From Primula veris (Eukaryota; Streptophyta; Magnoliopsida; Ericales; Primulaceae), in contig OY821742.1 of the NCBI GenBank assembly GCA_963682055.1, positions 16,089,752-16,153,751 of the forward strand: DNA of 64,000 bases, read 5' to 3'. Under the pieces are notes generated by a model. The model searched no databases, was not told the origin of the DNA, and was given only the letters and a program-made list of their open reading frames with translations. Below are positions 24,291 to 34,862 of the stretch, piece after piece; the first letter of the stretch is position 1; each line of letters opens with the position of its first letter. The position numbers were made by a program, and so were the translations under genes.

Positions 24291-24300
24291 TTGGGGGGAG
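24291..24300 (+). promoter_or_regulatory. candidate polypurine tract of the Gypsy element
   Basis: TTGGGGGGAG is followed at once by TGATTAGTTG. It is the only strong purine tract I see between pol and the right-hand repeat, and TG is the usual LTR start. Confidence 0.55.
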
Positions 24301-25968
24301 TGATTAGTTGTAAATATTGTATTATTTTTTTACTATTATTATGTAATGTTTTAAGAACAAATCTATAATAATATGTGCAAGTTAACTATTATTATGTAAA
24401 TTATTGTTTTGTACCATTTTACTTGTTTTTATAGTATAATTGCAGAAATAAAGAGACCGGCGCTATGGGACAATATTGAACGGGGTGTTATAAATTCAGA
24501 TAAAAAAAATGGGCTCAGTTTAGTATTTTTTTTTAGATTAAAGAAGCTACGGAAGGCAGAAAATTACGATATTTATATTTTCGAAAAATTTGAAGAATTT
24601 CCTACAAATTTCAATTACAAAGTTTTTGCAAATTCTATCATCTTAAGAACGTGAATTGAGATATAAAAATTCAGGGAAAAAAAGGAATGGATAATAAAAG
24701 TGCAATTTGTCAACATCACTAATTGAATAATTTGAAACTTTGCGCATGTAACTGTATACTCTATCACGCAGCGAAGAAAAAAAAAGAAAAATTCGGTGGG
24801 ATGTCATACGCATGCAGCGTGCTATAAATAGAAAAGAAAATAAATAAAAAGGAAATTAATTTAACAAACTCCACAGAAATCAAGCATGCATTCAATACAT
24901 GTTGTAAGGATCAAAAAATGGATGGAGCTTTCGATACATGTTTTTAATGAATTTCTTATATCTTATCACGCGAATAAGAAGAAAAAGCAGCTGCTAAACT
25001 ATTGATCTACAGTTTTATTGAAAATTTTGTGGATTTCTCATGCCGTACTTGTATATAAATAGATATCACAACAAATGAAGAAGACGAGGAGAAAAACAGA
25101 AAAGAAAAAAAAACAGAGAGAAGAAAAAAATCAGTAGTTGAGAAATGTAATAGTTTCATGATTTGAATTAATGCACGGTTCCTCCATCCGATATTTGTAA
25201 TATTTTGTATCAACGTTCTATCCCTCTTTAATTAATATGTTTAAATTTTATTATTTTGTATTGTTCTTTAGTATTATGTCAACTTAATATTAATAAAAGG
25301 TTTAGGGAGTAATGCCCCATTTTTTGTTAAAACGTTTGTATTAATGATGACTACGTGCTTTTTACATATTGATTAGAAGAAATTCTATCAATAATAATGA
25401 TTATTTATTATGAAGAAAAGTTTGTTGTTATTGTGAGTTTATCAAGTTTTGACTAATTATGGACAAAATTACTTTTGGCACATTTACTACTTAGTAAGAA
25501 AACTCTCTAACTTTCAAGCTAGTTTAACATAATTATATAATAACCATAGCTCATGTTCTACTAAATATTATCATCCGTTTGTAAAGATTCGACTATTTTT
25601 ATAAATGTGGAGCTTTTGAAAAAATTATCATTAATATAAATATTTTAATAGAAGTAAAGGTTAATAATTTCCCGAAAACTTTTATCTCATAAAATTAAAA
25701 ATAAAACACTTCGAATCATTAATAAAAATATATGTTTTGTTCTCTAAATTTAAGGTTCGAATATTATAAAGGCCTTCTAAATTACAAAAATTATTAAAAG
25801 GTTCCTAATTGTGAAATTGTTACAATTTACCCCGTTAATATTTTATTTTTTTTCGCAACACTTTCGTTTTGAAGTATTTTAAGTAAATTCCTTATGTACG
25901 ATATAATTGGGTTATCCCGAGAAGATAATACTCAACTAACACCTAAATTTGGGTGTGTTTTTAGAAGA
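24301..25968 (+). repeat. 3' LTR of Gypsy (full length inferred, ~1.67 kb)
   Basis: Only 25268-25968 has a partner at the 5' end of the element; 24301-25267 is assigned from the preceding polypurine tract, the TG start and an internal TATA-like box (CTATAAATA at 24822). The alternative is a ~0.7 kb LTR starting at about 25268, but then no polypurine tract adjoins it. Confidence 0.55.
24822..24830 (+). promoter_or_regulatory. TATA-like box in the inferred Gypsy 3' LTR
   Basis: CTATAAATA in a GC-containing context (GCAGCGTGCTATAAATAG), as expected for an LTR U3 promoter. Transcription from it was not tested. Confidence 0.4.
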
Positions 25969-26023
25969 TAATAGAATACAATGCTTAAATGTCGATTTAA
26001 TAAAAAATTGTTTACCTTTTTAG

Positions 26024-28195
26024 AATCAAAGTAGAGAAAACAAGGAAAATCAAGGACAAAAGCTATATGAGCATCATGGTTGCTCAAAATTTATGTCTTT
26101 ACGATATGAGAATTATGTCGAGGCATCACAAAGCCAGAGAATACTTCTTTCATTTAATATAATACTTATCATTGTTTATTCTACTTAATTAAATTTGTGT
26201 TAATGTGCAGAAAGGTTCGCAATATCCCCATATTGATAGACTTATACAAAATCTGGTGAATGGAAAAACGACGTGGTTAAAAAGCAATATGTAAGTTCGT
26301 GAACCCTCAAAATTATAATTTTGCTGTTGATATAACTATTTGCTTAAACAACACTACAAACATTAACTGTGGGTACGTGGCTGACATGTTGTATATATCG
26401 AATCTAAGTAGAATCATTTGTGAACCCAATGCAATGTATGCCTTGTACAAGTTGATTCTTCAAGTGAGAAGTTTCTATTAGTAGTATATTATATATAGAC
26501 AAACACCAACTGGTTGGTGAATATTTACGCCTATTGGAGCATTAGTAATTGGTTTTAGGAGCAGAAGGACTCCGAGTTTTATTTCTATTGCCCTTTGGAC
26601 TATAAGCCGTTTTAGACGATGAAAGCTAGTTGTGTTTATGAATATCAGAATATGTTTTAGTTGGTCTTGATTTGTCTAAGCTTTTGAAACAAGCTAGAAC
26701 TGGTAGCCTGAAGTTCTTATGCTTTGGGATTTGTTGTAGACCTTTTGTTCTCATGCTTATTGTGTAGGCTTTCTTATGATTGTACTGGCATCCTAGTGCT
26801 GTTTTTTAAGTTTTGATAGCTTCGTTTTTTAAGATAAAAGATAGATTCACCTGGATTTTGGTATTGTGTTTGCTTATATAGTGTTATATTGCCATTTCTC
26901 TAGACTCCTCCTAGATTAGCAGTTCTATGACATATTTGCAGGTATATCTATTGGCTAGTTGTAGCTCTTTGCTCAAATAATTGGTGAGTGATTAAGACGA
27001 TCTCCAGGAATCTGTTGCCATTTTTCCGTATTTTGGCTTTTAGAAAGCTTTCACTAAGTTTTTTTCATCTACCTTTCAAGCTAGCACTATTAATTCTTTT
27101 GTCGTATTACGTTCCCGTTTGTCAATTTGGTTGTCATTTAGAACCTAACGAAAACTTAAGTTTTAATTTCTATTGAGAATTGGTTAAAGTAACATTAAAA
27201 AAATAGGTAAACTTGTACTTTTAACTTTACTGATTCTGAATTATTTTGTAAACAAGCTATAATTTGGTTGTGGAGAAGCAGAATTTATTCTCTCTAATAT
27301 TTTAAAAAATAGAAATTCTATCTATTCTCTTTTATATGGTTTGCTTTCTCTCTTCCGGGTCTTGTTATTATGTTGCTAAGAAAAATCTGATGGTTAAAAT
27401 TGGAGTTTTCAGGTTTAGGTTTTGACTTGTAGTCGTTATTCAATTAATATATCCTATTTGTTTAGAAAAAAAAATGTCAGTTTCTTTTTTTTTTACTTTA
27501 ATAAACATATTAGTTTTGAAGTAGATAACACAATACATATTTTCATTCTTGGGTTCAAATTATCTATATTAGTTACTTAAAAATGATAAGCCAACTAAGC
27601 CGATTAGATTTATATATGCAGCGTTATCATTTGTGTATTAGCGTTGGACTTTGAATGATGAAATTACTGATTTTTGTTTTGGTGTTGGACTATAACTTTT
27701 TTCATTACAATTAATATTTTATCTTTTTTTTACATACTGTTATGATTTTGTCACTTGCTAGTAACTATTGCGTATTTTTCATGTGTTTAGAAGGAGATGG
27801 TATCTCAATCAAAGATATTACTCGAGGAATTGGCTACAGGATATCCCGAAGGCACAGATGTTGATGAAATTATTGTTCCTCCAGATGCTGGTCAAAAAAT
27901 AATTATGAAAACACTAGGTATAAAGCCTGTAAAGGAGATTCGCGGATTAGGTTTCGGCAGATTTCGAGACCTTGGATTGTCTACAACCACACAAGGTGTT
28001 GCATCGTCAAGTCGTATAAAGGAGTTGGGGCGACAAGAGGTTGATGAGAAGTCAGCTAGGCAGGTCCTAGAACGACGTCTGCATGTGTCGGAGGAAAGGA
28101 CGAACTCGTTAATAAAAGCTTTCTTTGATCAGGGATATCCACTTCCTGAAGAGTTTGATGAATTTGAAGAAGATGAGGACATTACTCCTCCATAA
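26024..28195 (+). pseudogene. 3' part of the Transposase_24 (CACTA TNPA-like) gene
   Basis: An exon-like block after a CCTTTTTAG acceptor (about 26026) gives SRENKENQGQKLYEHHGCSK and RYENYVEASQ. This matches the conserved end of the Transposase_24 domain, where NK.NR...H..GS.SF is usual. A second block follows TGTGCAG at about 26213. The last exon (about 27792-28195, after GTTTAG) contains EMVSQSK, the GLGFGRFRDLGL motif (similar to RGLGLGP-type motifs) and an acidic C-terminus (EEFDEFEEDEDITPP). It probably continues the fragment at 10841-12150; the Copia and Gypsy insertions lie between. The last exon is open for 133 codons. Confidence 0.6.
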
Positions 28196-28437
28196 TAGAT
28201 GGTTCCTATTTTATGATTTAGAATTCATGTTAGAATTATTTAATTTATTAAAATCTGTTTATTGAATGGTTTGACATTGTGAATTCTTTTATTGAATGTT
28301 TATATCGTTTATTCAAATGTTATTTTGTTTACTGATTAGATAAAGATATAATTTGTCGACTGGGATTCAAATTATCAAAATAAATTATATAGATTAGACT
28401 AAAACATATAAAGACAAATTATTGTTCCTAATGGTAG

Positions 28438-28837
28438 TTCTGCAGACAAACCACTTTGTCGCTAATCTCATCTGCTGACAAATCTTTCGTCGGCTGTTAG
28501 TATCATTTTTGTCGTCTCCTGGGTTTTCACAGACGAAATATTCGTCGGGAGAAGTTATCTTAGTGAACCTGGCCATGTCTAGCGACGCAGATTTTCGTCG
28601 AGTAAAATATTTACCGACAAAATCTTTTCGTCGAGTAAAACATCTACCGACAATATTTGCGTCGGCATATCAAACTGTGCTGACAAATTTATGTTTTCGT
28701 CGCATCTGACCTATTCCAACAGTGCTGACCCGTCGAATCTTTGCTGACGAAATGTTCGTCGCCATAACATTGAGCCGACGAAATACAGACTGTCGCGATG
28801 TTTTTTTTTGTCGGCTTAGCTAGTTTTTCTTGTAGTG
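28438..28837 (-). repeat. CACTA terminus with subterminal repeats
   Basis: Read from the right, position 28837 starts CACTACAAGAAAAACTAGC, the classic CACTA terminal inverted repeat. The next ~400 bp hold many short copies of GACGAAA/TTTCGTC and GACAAAT-type motifs in both orientations (for example near 28487, 28540, 28596, 28627, 28698 and 28754), as expected for TNPA binding sites. The other terminus was not found in the window. Confidence 0.85.
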
Positions 28838-29371
28838 ACCAATACAGTCGGTTTGGTCCAATTTCATCCTCGCTTCTTGGTCCGCACGACTTTAAAAATA
28901 CTTGGTGATAAGGAGGATACTTTCGTAGCTTATATATCATATAGGTACTTAAATATCTAGGTCATGTGAGATAGCAATTCCTTCTCTTTACCACGGAATT
29001 TCCCTACGAAAATTTCGGTTATTACATTATTCCCCACTTCAGGCACGACGTACTCGTCGGGCACTCCGTCCTTCCAGGGTTCAATTACTCGTACTAGTTT
29101 CGACATCGGCTAGATAGTGGCTCTGATACCAATTGTAACGATCTGGTCCTCCGACCAGACCGTCACCATCTTCTTTCTACCACCAATACTGTCTGATTTG
29201 GCCCAAACTCGTACTCGCTTCTTGGGCCGCATGACTTTAAAAGGTCTTGGTGATAAGAAGTGTGATACTCCTAGCTTATTTACCATATAATTACTCACAT
29301 ATCTAGGTGATATGGTATAACAATTCCTTCTCTTTACCACGATATTTTCCTACGAAATTCGGGTTATTACA
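28838..29371 (-). mobile_element. TRIM-like miniature LTR retrotransposon, one LTR truncated
   Basis: A complete 238 bp LTR (29134-29371, TGTAACGATC...TTATTACA on plus) and a partial LTR (28838-29036) flank an interior of only 97 bp. In element orientation the interior starts with TGGTATCAGAGCC, an exact initiator tRNA-Met PBS, and ends with GAAGTGGGGAATAA, a polypurine tract. There is no coding capacity. The outer ~50 bp of the partial LTR is missing exactly at the CACTA terminus, suggesting that the CACTA element landed inside this LTR. Confidence 0.85.
29119..29131 (-). promoter_or_regulatory. PBS of the miniature LTR element
   Basis: TGGTATCAGAGCC on the minus strand, two bases from the LTR end. 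It matches the plant initiator tRNA-Met PBS without mismatch. Confidence 0.85.
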
Positions 29372-29655
29372 TTAAAATCCCATTGCATTTTCTAATTAAT
29401 GTTTGCAGGCTCAAATATATTTTGAAAGTATCAAAATTATATATGTATATATTGAATTGTAAGTGACAAGTTACAAAAAGGAAAAGTTATTTGGTGAACG
29501 TCGATGAACATAGAGAAAAGTAAAATGTTTATATGCGACAATGAATGTATACGTTTTAAAGAAAGTTTATATTTTAAAGTGATCTTTATGGTATTATAAT
29601 TGTGATTTGAGTTTATATAATGAGTTATAAAAATACTTGGGAAGTTCAAGTTCAA

Positions 29656-29796
29656 GAATAAAAGAGATTCAAGAAGTCTGACATTCACCGAGAATTGGGA
29701 AGTCCAATCATAGAAAAAAAATTCAGAAAGTCTGAATCTAACAAATAAAAGAGGTACAAGAAGTCTGAACCCAACTATGATTGGGAAGTCCAATCA
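29656..29796. repeat. two imperfect copies of a ~55 bp segment
   Basis: AATAAAAGAG, CAAGAAGTCTGA and ATTGGGAAGTCCAATCA recur in the same order at about 29656-29714 and 29744-29796. The second half is itself a small palindrome. There is no coding sense. Confidence 0.5.
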
Positions 29797-30038
29797 AGTT
29801 TAATATCTAACTTATATTATTGTATTAATCACACCACTAAAACGTTTGAAATAGATATATTTGTTCAATTTATTAAAGTATGCTTTGGAAATTTTTGGTT
29901 AAAGTAAAACGTTATCGTTTTCGAAAGAAAAGGAAATTAAATGATAAAATTTATTTTCGTCCCTACTATTATATTGCAAGATTTATCACTCAATAAATTC
30001 ATTTAATTTACCCCTCGTTTTTAAAATGTTTTCAGTAT

Positions 30039-30276
30039 TGTAACGATCCGGCCCTCCGACCAGACCACGACCATCTGCTTCCTACCACCAATACTGTCCG
30101 ATTTGGCCCAATTTCTTACTCGCTTCTTGGGCCGCACGGTTTCAAAATGTCTTATTGATAAGAATGAAGATACTCGTAGCTTATATACCATATATGTCTT
30201 TACATTTCTAGAAGATGTTGGATAATCGATGCTTTTCTTTACCACGAATTTCCCTACGAAAATCCGACTTATTACA
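30039..30276 (-). repeat. solo LTR related to the miniature element
   Basis: 238 bp starting TGTAACGATCCGGCCCTCCG and ending ATTACA on plus, the same length and layout as 29134-29371. No PBS or polypurine tract adjoins it, so it is a solo LTR. The 5 bp flanks do not match clearly. Confidence 0.85.
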
Positions 30277-30509
30277 AAAGTTACTCTTTAAAGAAATTTT
30301 TTTATTGTGTCTAGAGAATTGTCCCTAAAATTGAGGTTTTTGGTAGTGATATAACAACAAAAGAGAAAACATATAGTTTTATGGGCAATTTATTATGTAT
30401 TATGTTTGTGTAATCAAAAATTAAATATTTACCATGACTAATTTCTTAATCTGAACAAAATAATAAATTAATTAAACTTAGCAAATAATGTTAATTAGCT
30501 ATAGAATAC

Positions 30510-31195
30510 GAGCCTGGATTTTTCTACCACACTTTTTCTGAAAAAACGCACAAACCGTAAATTTTTTGTCCAAACTGTATATTTTAATTTGTTTATGGTT
30601 TGTGTTTTTAGTGAAAACCGTACAAAAAATATACAGACCATAGATTAAATTTACGGTTTACACTGCTGTCAATTTAACAAACTAAAAACAGAATTCGCTC
30701 TCTCTCTTTCACAAAAAACACAGAGAAGCTTTAAAAAAAACCCAAAAAAACCCCAAATCATCACTAATCAATCAAAATAAAAATCATATCCATCCAAATT
30801 CGTCCGATTAAACCACGTTTACATTTAATTCACCAAATTAGATATCCTAATTCAAGATATTTCTTTATTCCCTAATTTATTATTTATTTTATATAGTTTC
30901 AATTTATAAAATAGGGAAAAAGATATAAAATATGCCCAATGGTTATTCAATTGGTTATTATAATTTCTTGTTATTAGTTGAATATTAATTAAAATAAGCT
31001 GTTTTTTAAGCTGTTTTAAAACAGCTTAGAAGCTGTTTAATTAAACAGCTTTTAAGCTGTTTTTACAAGCTGTTTTTAAAACAGCTTAAAAGCTGTTATT
31101 TACACAGCTATTACGGGGTTTTTTTAAACAGCTTACAAGCTGTTTAATTAAACATATTTTAAGTTGTTTTTAAACAGGTTTTAAGCTGCTTTTCA
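30510..31195 (+). repeat. left inverted repeat arm of the MULE
   Basis: The outer 200 bp repeat ACAAACCGTA-type decamers; the middle shares CTAATTCAAG and AATAGGGAAAAAGATATAAA with the right arm. The inner part (31005-31195) is an array of short palindromes of the form AAACAGCTTNNAAGCTGTTT. Confidence 0.85.
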
Positions 31196-31199
31196 CTGA

Positions 31200-32650
31200 T
31201 TTTGAGGGAAAAATTATGGGATTAGATCTTTATCGCAATGAGGTTTTTGAATTCCATGTTTCTTCTGTGATAGTCGTTACTCTTTAATGATTTCTTCTTG
31301 CATGTCAGTTTTATCCGTCTCCATTATAACATTGAATTGGGCCTTATAATATGAATGAACATGTCACAAACACATTTTCTTTCTTCCTAAACAGTTCGGA
31401 AGCATTTGTCTCTGGTATTTATGTTGGCTATATTACTCAGATAAAATAAAGGGTAATTGCGTAATGTGATCCTGTCATCCCAATTTGGTGATGCTCATGT
31501 ATTTTGCCTTTTCACATTTCAGGACCCCAAATCATTCTCCTCATTTGTGTTGGAGTTCTTTCAAGGTGATTTAAGTTCTGTGTTCCACAACTCTCTCAGT
31601 TTTCTTGTTTTTGTCTGATTTAATTCTTTTTTGATTGAAGCTTGCATCATGAATCGCTGAAAGCTCAGAAGGCAATTAATGAGGTAAGGTTATTAGTCTA
31701 TAGCGCCTACTTGTTTGGTTTCCAAGCATTCACTAGCTTTTACATCTGGCAGCTTTTTGTCAAATTCAACATTTACTTTGCTGGTGTTTCTAAAAGCATT
31801 CTACATCAAATGCCAATATAGATGGAACGGATTTTGCTAGTTTGGTTTCTCAGATCAGTTCTATGAGTTTTGAAACGTCCAACTTACATTGGCGGTAAAA
31901 TATTTCCTCTTTGAACTCATTTGTATATTCTTATTGTTGCATTGATTATTATGCATCAAGTTTGTTTGTTTAATTTTTCTTTCATTGATGTCTACCTTGC
32001 AGGTCCTTGCTGATACATCATCTTTATCGTCATACTTTGCTTGATAAATGAATACATGCATCAAAGAGAAACTATACTTCAGAATAGGACCGGTCAGAGG
32101 AATGATAGAAACTCCTATTGTATTTTAGCGTTAGCAAGCATCAGGAAATACCCATAAAAACTGTAGAAAGTAATTTTTTGTTACTTTTTTCTTCAGGTAC
32201 TCTAAATTTGTATTTATACAATAAGAGTTGCCCAATATTTTTATTTATATAAGCATGAGCAACATTTCTCTGTTACTTTTCCTTTCTTCCTCTTCTCGTT
32301 AGTAGAAATGAAATATGTATGTAGTGTTCTTTGCACAGTAATGCTGAACTGCAATGAATGGAAATGTACATTTACTGAGGAATGGAAGTTTCACGGGTGT
32401 AGATTAATTATTCATTTCATACACATTCTCCGCATTTTAACATGTCATAAACTTTGCTACTTCCAACTTTATCCAACAGGGTCATCAAACTGAAAGAAAA
32501 AGATGTCTATCTACCTAGCTAGGCTATTAATTTGAGACAAAAATACATTCAATATACATATGATTTAGTAGTATAATTTACAAGAATTTTCTGGTAAGGA
32601 CCACATTTTAATTATTTATTTGAAGAAGTGATCTTGCCTAGAAGTTGAAA
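31200..32650 (+). other. MULE interior: exon-like sequence of unknown origin
   Basis: Candidate exon-intron signals are present. A stretch with HHESLKAQKAINE is followed by a GTAAGG donor near 31684. Another with TDFASLVSQISSMSFETSNL ends before GTAAAA near 31896. TACCTTGCAG precedes a short stretch near 32003 that ends at a stop. These could be captured pieces of a host gene, but I do not recognise the protein. No long open frame exists. Confidence 0.35.
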
Positions 32651-32683
32651 ACTCAAAGCCAATCTGGGTGAGAAAACGACATT

Positions 32684-33303
32684 TTATCTAATCTTGGCTT
32701 TGATTTGCCCTTCAATTGATCCTGCAAAAGCAAACAATGAGACGAACAAGCAAACAGTGACGTAAATACGAAGAATTATCCACTTCCTTGTCCAAGATCC
32801 AACTTTCTTTTGTGTTATATACATTTCCGTTGGGAAGTATATAACCAAGGGCCAAAACTTTAAGGAGCCTGCAAATCCTACAACTTGGTTGAAGTAAGGG
32901 AACCTAATTGCAATCCATGTGATTAGCGTCACGTATAGTCCGAAAACACAGTCGTAGGAGATCACCTTAATTCCGGAAACAATGGGATATTTAAAATGTA
33001 ATCATGATTTACGAATCGTGCAAAAGCAAACAATCAGGGTTTTTTTTTTTTTTTTTTTTATAGTTTTTATAAGTTGGGTGTTCCCAGGATACTTCTCCAA
33101 AAACTGTTTCTACGAGTTAAGATGATAAACACATTTCTGCAATCAATTTAATCAAAACCGACATAAATAAACCGACAAAACCGACATTTCCCTGAAATCC
33201 TCCAATTAAATGGACAACAATGCATGCATTGGCAAAAGCAATAAGCCAATAGGGCTCGTAAAATCCAAATCCTGTTAATAGATTCCCAGGTGCCGAATCC
33301 TGT
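32684..33303 (-). pseudogene. captured amino acid permease (AAP) gene fragment
   Basis: AAPs are plasma-membrane proton/amino acid symporters with about 11 membrane spans. Two minus-strand blocks match their C-terminal half. 33303-33188 encodes PGNLLTGFGFYEPYWLIAFA then NACIVVHLIGGFQ. 32965-32684 encodes FPYFNQVVGFAGSLKFWPLV, IYFPTEMYITQKKVGSWTRK and SIEGQIKAKIR with a natural stop. The last two are the conserved penultimate loop and C-terminus of plant AAPs. The usual sequence between these blocks is missing, replaced by a poly(T) run and short filler, and everything N-terminal is absent. The fragment therefore cannot make a transporter. It lies inside the MULE, antisense to the exon-like sequence on its left. 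Confidence 0.85.
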
Positions 33304-33434
33304 TATTCAGTAATCTTTTTAAGACAATTCTCACATTTGCTTCTAAGCACAAAACTTTCTGGCTAGTTTGCTGAATATTCAAAATTTTTAGTTTAAGGCA
33401 AAAACTTAATATCATCCAACGTCTTCGTTCAGGC

Positions 33435-34455
33435 TTTTTAAACAGCTATTAAGTTGTTTTTTACACAGCTATTACGCTGCTTTTTAAACAGCTTAAAAGC
33501 TGCTTAAAAAACAGTTTAAAAAATCTTAAAAAACATCTTAAAAGCTGTGTAAAAACCAACTTTTAAGCTGTGGTAAAAATAGCTTAATGACGACCAAACA
33601 ATTAGTAATAAATATCTAAATAAACAAATTTGAATAAAAACCCTATTTTTTTATAAAACGGGAAAAATATCAACAACCCTAAGTTTTTTTAATTAATATA
33701 CAACTAATATTTATGCAAACAAAGTAATTAACATAAAAATCAACAATTTTTTTTAAAAAAAACCTAATTTTCAAAACGGATAAATATTAATAAACTCTAA
33801 CTATTTTTATTTTTTACAATCAAAACAAGATAAGGAAACCAAACAATTAGTAATAAATATCTAAATAAACAAATTTGAATAAAAACCCTATTTTTTTTAT
33901 AAAAAGGAACAGATATCAACAACCCTAATTTTTTTTAATTAATATAAACAAACAACAAGTAGTTATAATCGCTAAGTGAATAATCAATTAATCAATTGAC
34001 ATATTTTATATCTTTTTCCCTATTTTACAAATTGAAACTACAAAAAATAAATAATAAACTAGGGAATAAAGAAAAACCTTGAATTAGGGTATCTTTTTTT
34101 GATTGGTGATTTGGGGGTTTTTTTGATGAAATTTGATTGGTGATTTGGGATTATTTTTTTGAGAAATTTGATGGTTATGGTTTCTATTTTGGCTGATTTG
34201 GGTTTTTTTTTGGACTCAAGGAAAGATAATGAGAAAGAGAACGCAGGAACTGTAATTTGACACAGGGACTGACTGTGTAATTTTTCAGTACAAACCGTAG
34301 ATTTTATCTACGGTCTGTAGATTTTTTTTACGGTTTGTATTGCATCACAAACCGTACATTTTTTCTACGGTTTGTACTTAAAATGTACGGTTTGTACAAA
34401 AAATATACGATTTGTGCGTTTTTTCAGAAAAAGTATAGTAGAAAAATTCAGCCTC
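33435..34455 (-). repeat. right inverted repeat arm of the MULE
   Basis: Mirror of 30510-31195, expanded by an internal direct duplication: CCAAACAATTAGTAATAAAT recurs at about 33595 and 33839. The outer 200 bp contain at least five copies of the TACGGTTTGT-type decamer. The AGCTGTTT palindrome array reappears near 33435-33600. Confidence 0.85.
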
Positions 34456-34822
34456 ATAGAATAACTGTGATTGTATAAAAGGAAGTGTGATAAAAAAAAT
34501 GTTGAAAAAAAATGTTACTGGTGAGTCTCGAACTCAAGACAATGTCCCATATTGGAACCACTTTTGTTTTACAATAATAGATTTTGAGCCAATTTGCATT
34601 AGTAAAAAAGAACAAAAGTTATAGTTGATCTGGAATTTTTAAGAATCATAAGCACACTAATACAACGCACACTTAAATATTTTATTTAAAACTCACATTC
34701 AACATATTGAACACCACTTCACAACATGCCTTATTCGTACTAAGAACTCACATGAAAACAAATGTAGTTCAGTTTACTGATCCTGAAACGTTTAACAACC
34801 CTAAATGGGCCGCCAGAATCAT

Positions 34823-34828
34823 TTATTC
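34823..34828 (-). terminator. polyadenylation signal of the glycine-rich protein gene
   Basis: AATAAA on the minus strand, about 35 bases after the stop codon. Confidence 0.55.
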
Positions 34829-34862
34829 AAACGTATAATATGATCTTTCAAGGTGACAACAT

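Larger units (their letters stand above)
15391..25968 (+). mobile_element. Athila/Tat-like Ty3/Gypsy retrotransposon, degenerate
   Basis: Plus-strand gag-protease-RT-RNase H-integrase lies between direct repeats (about 15392-16085 and 25268-25968). A tRNA-Asp-type primer site follows the left repeat. The order (integrase after RNase H), the ALLDLGASVNLLPY-type protease, the absence of a chromodomain and the long non-coding stretch after pol all fit the Athila/Tat branch. The LTRs are asymmetric: a GGGGGG polypurine tract at 24291-24300 suggests that the real 3' LTR starts at 24301. No 5 bp target duplication was found at the outer edges. Confidence 0.88.
30510..34455. mobile_element. Pack-MULE with long terminal inverted repeats
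   Basis: The left terminus GAGCCTGGATTTTTCTACCA and inverted right terminus GAGGCTGAATTTTTCTACTA continue as imperfect inverted repeats for about 450 bp or more. The flanks are ATAGAATAC (30501-30509) and ATAGAATAA (34456-34464), a 9 bp duplication with one mismatch, the size made by Mutator-like transposases. No transposase is encoded. The interior carries antisense pieces of an amino acid permease gene and exon-like sequence of unknown origin. Confidence 0.88.

Noticed and set aside
28689..29340. Two short minus-strand ORFs with KRVRVWAKSDSIGG-type motifs, also at 30021-30245
   Set aside because: They recur because they are translations of the repeated 238 bp LTR, which is non-coding.
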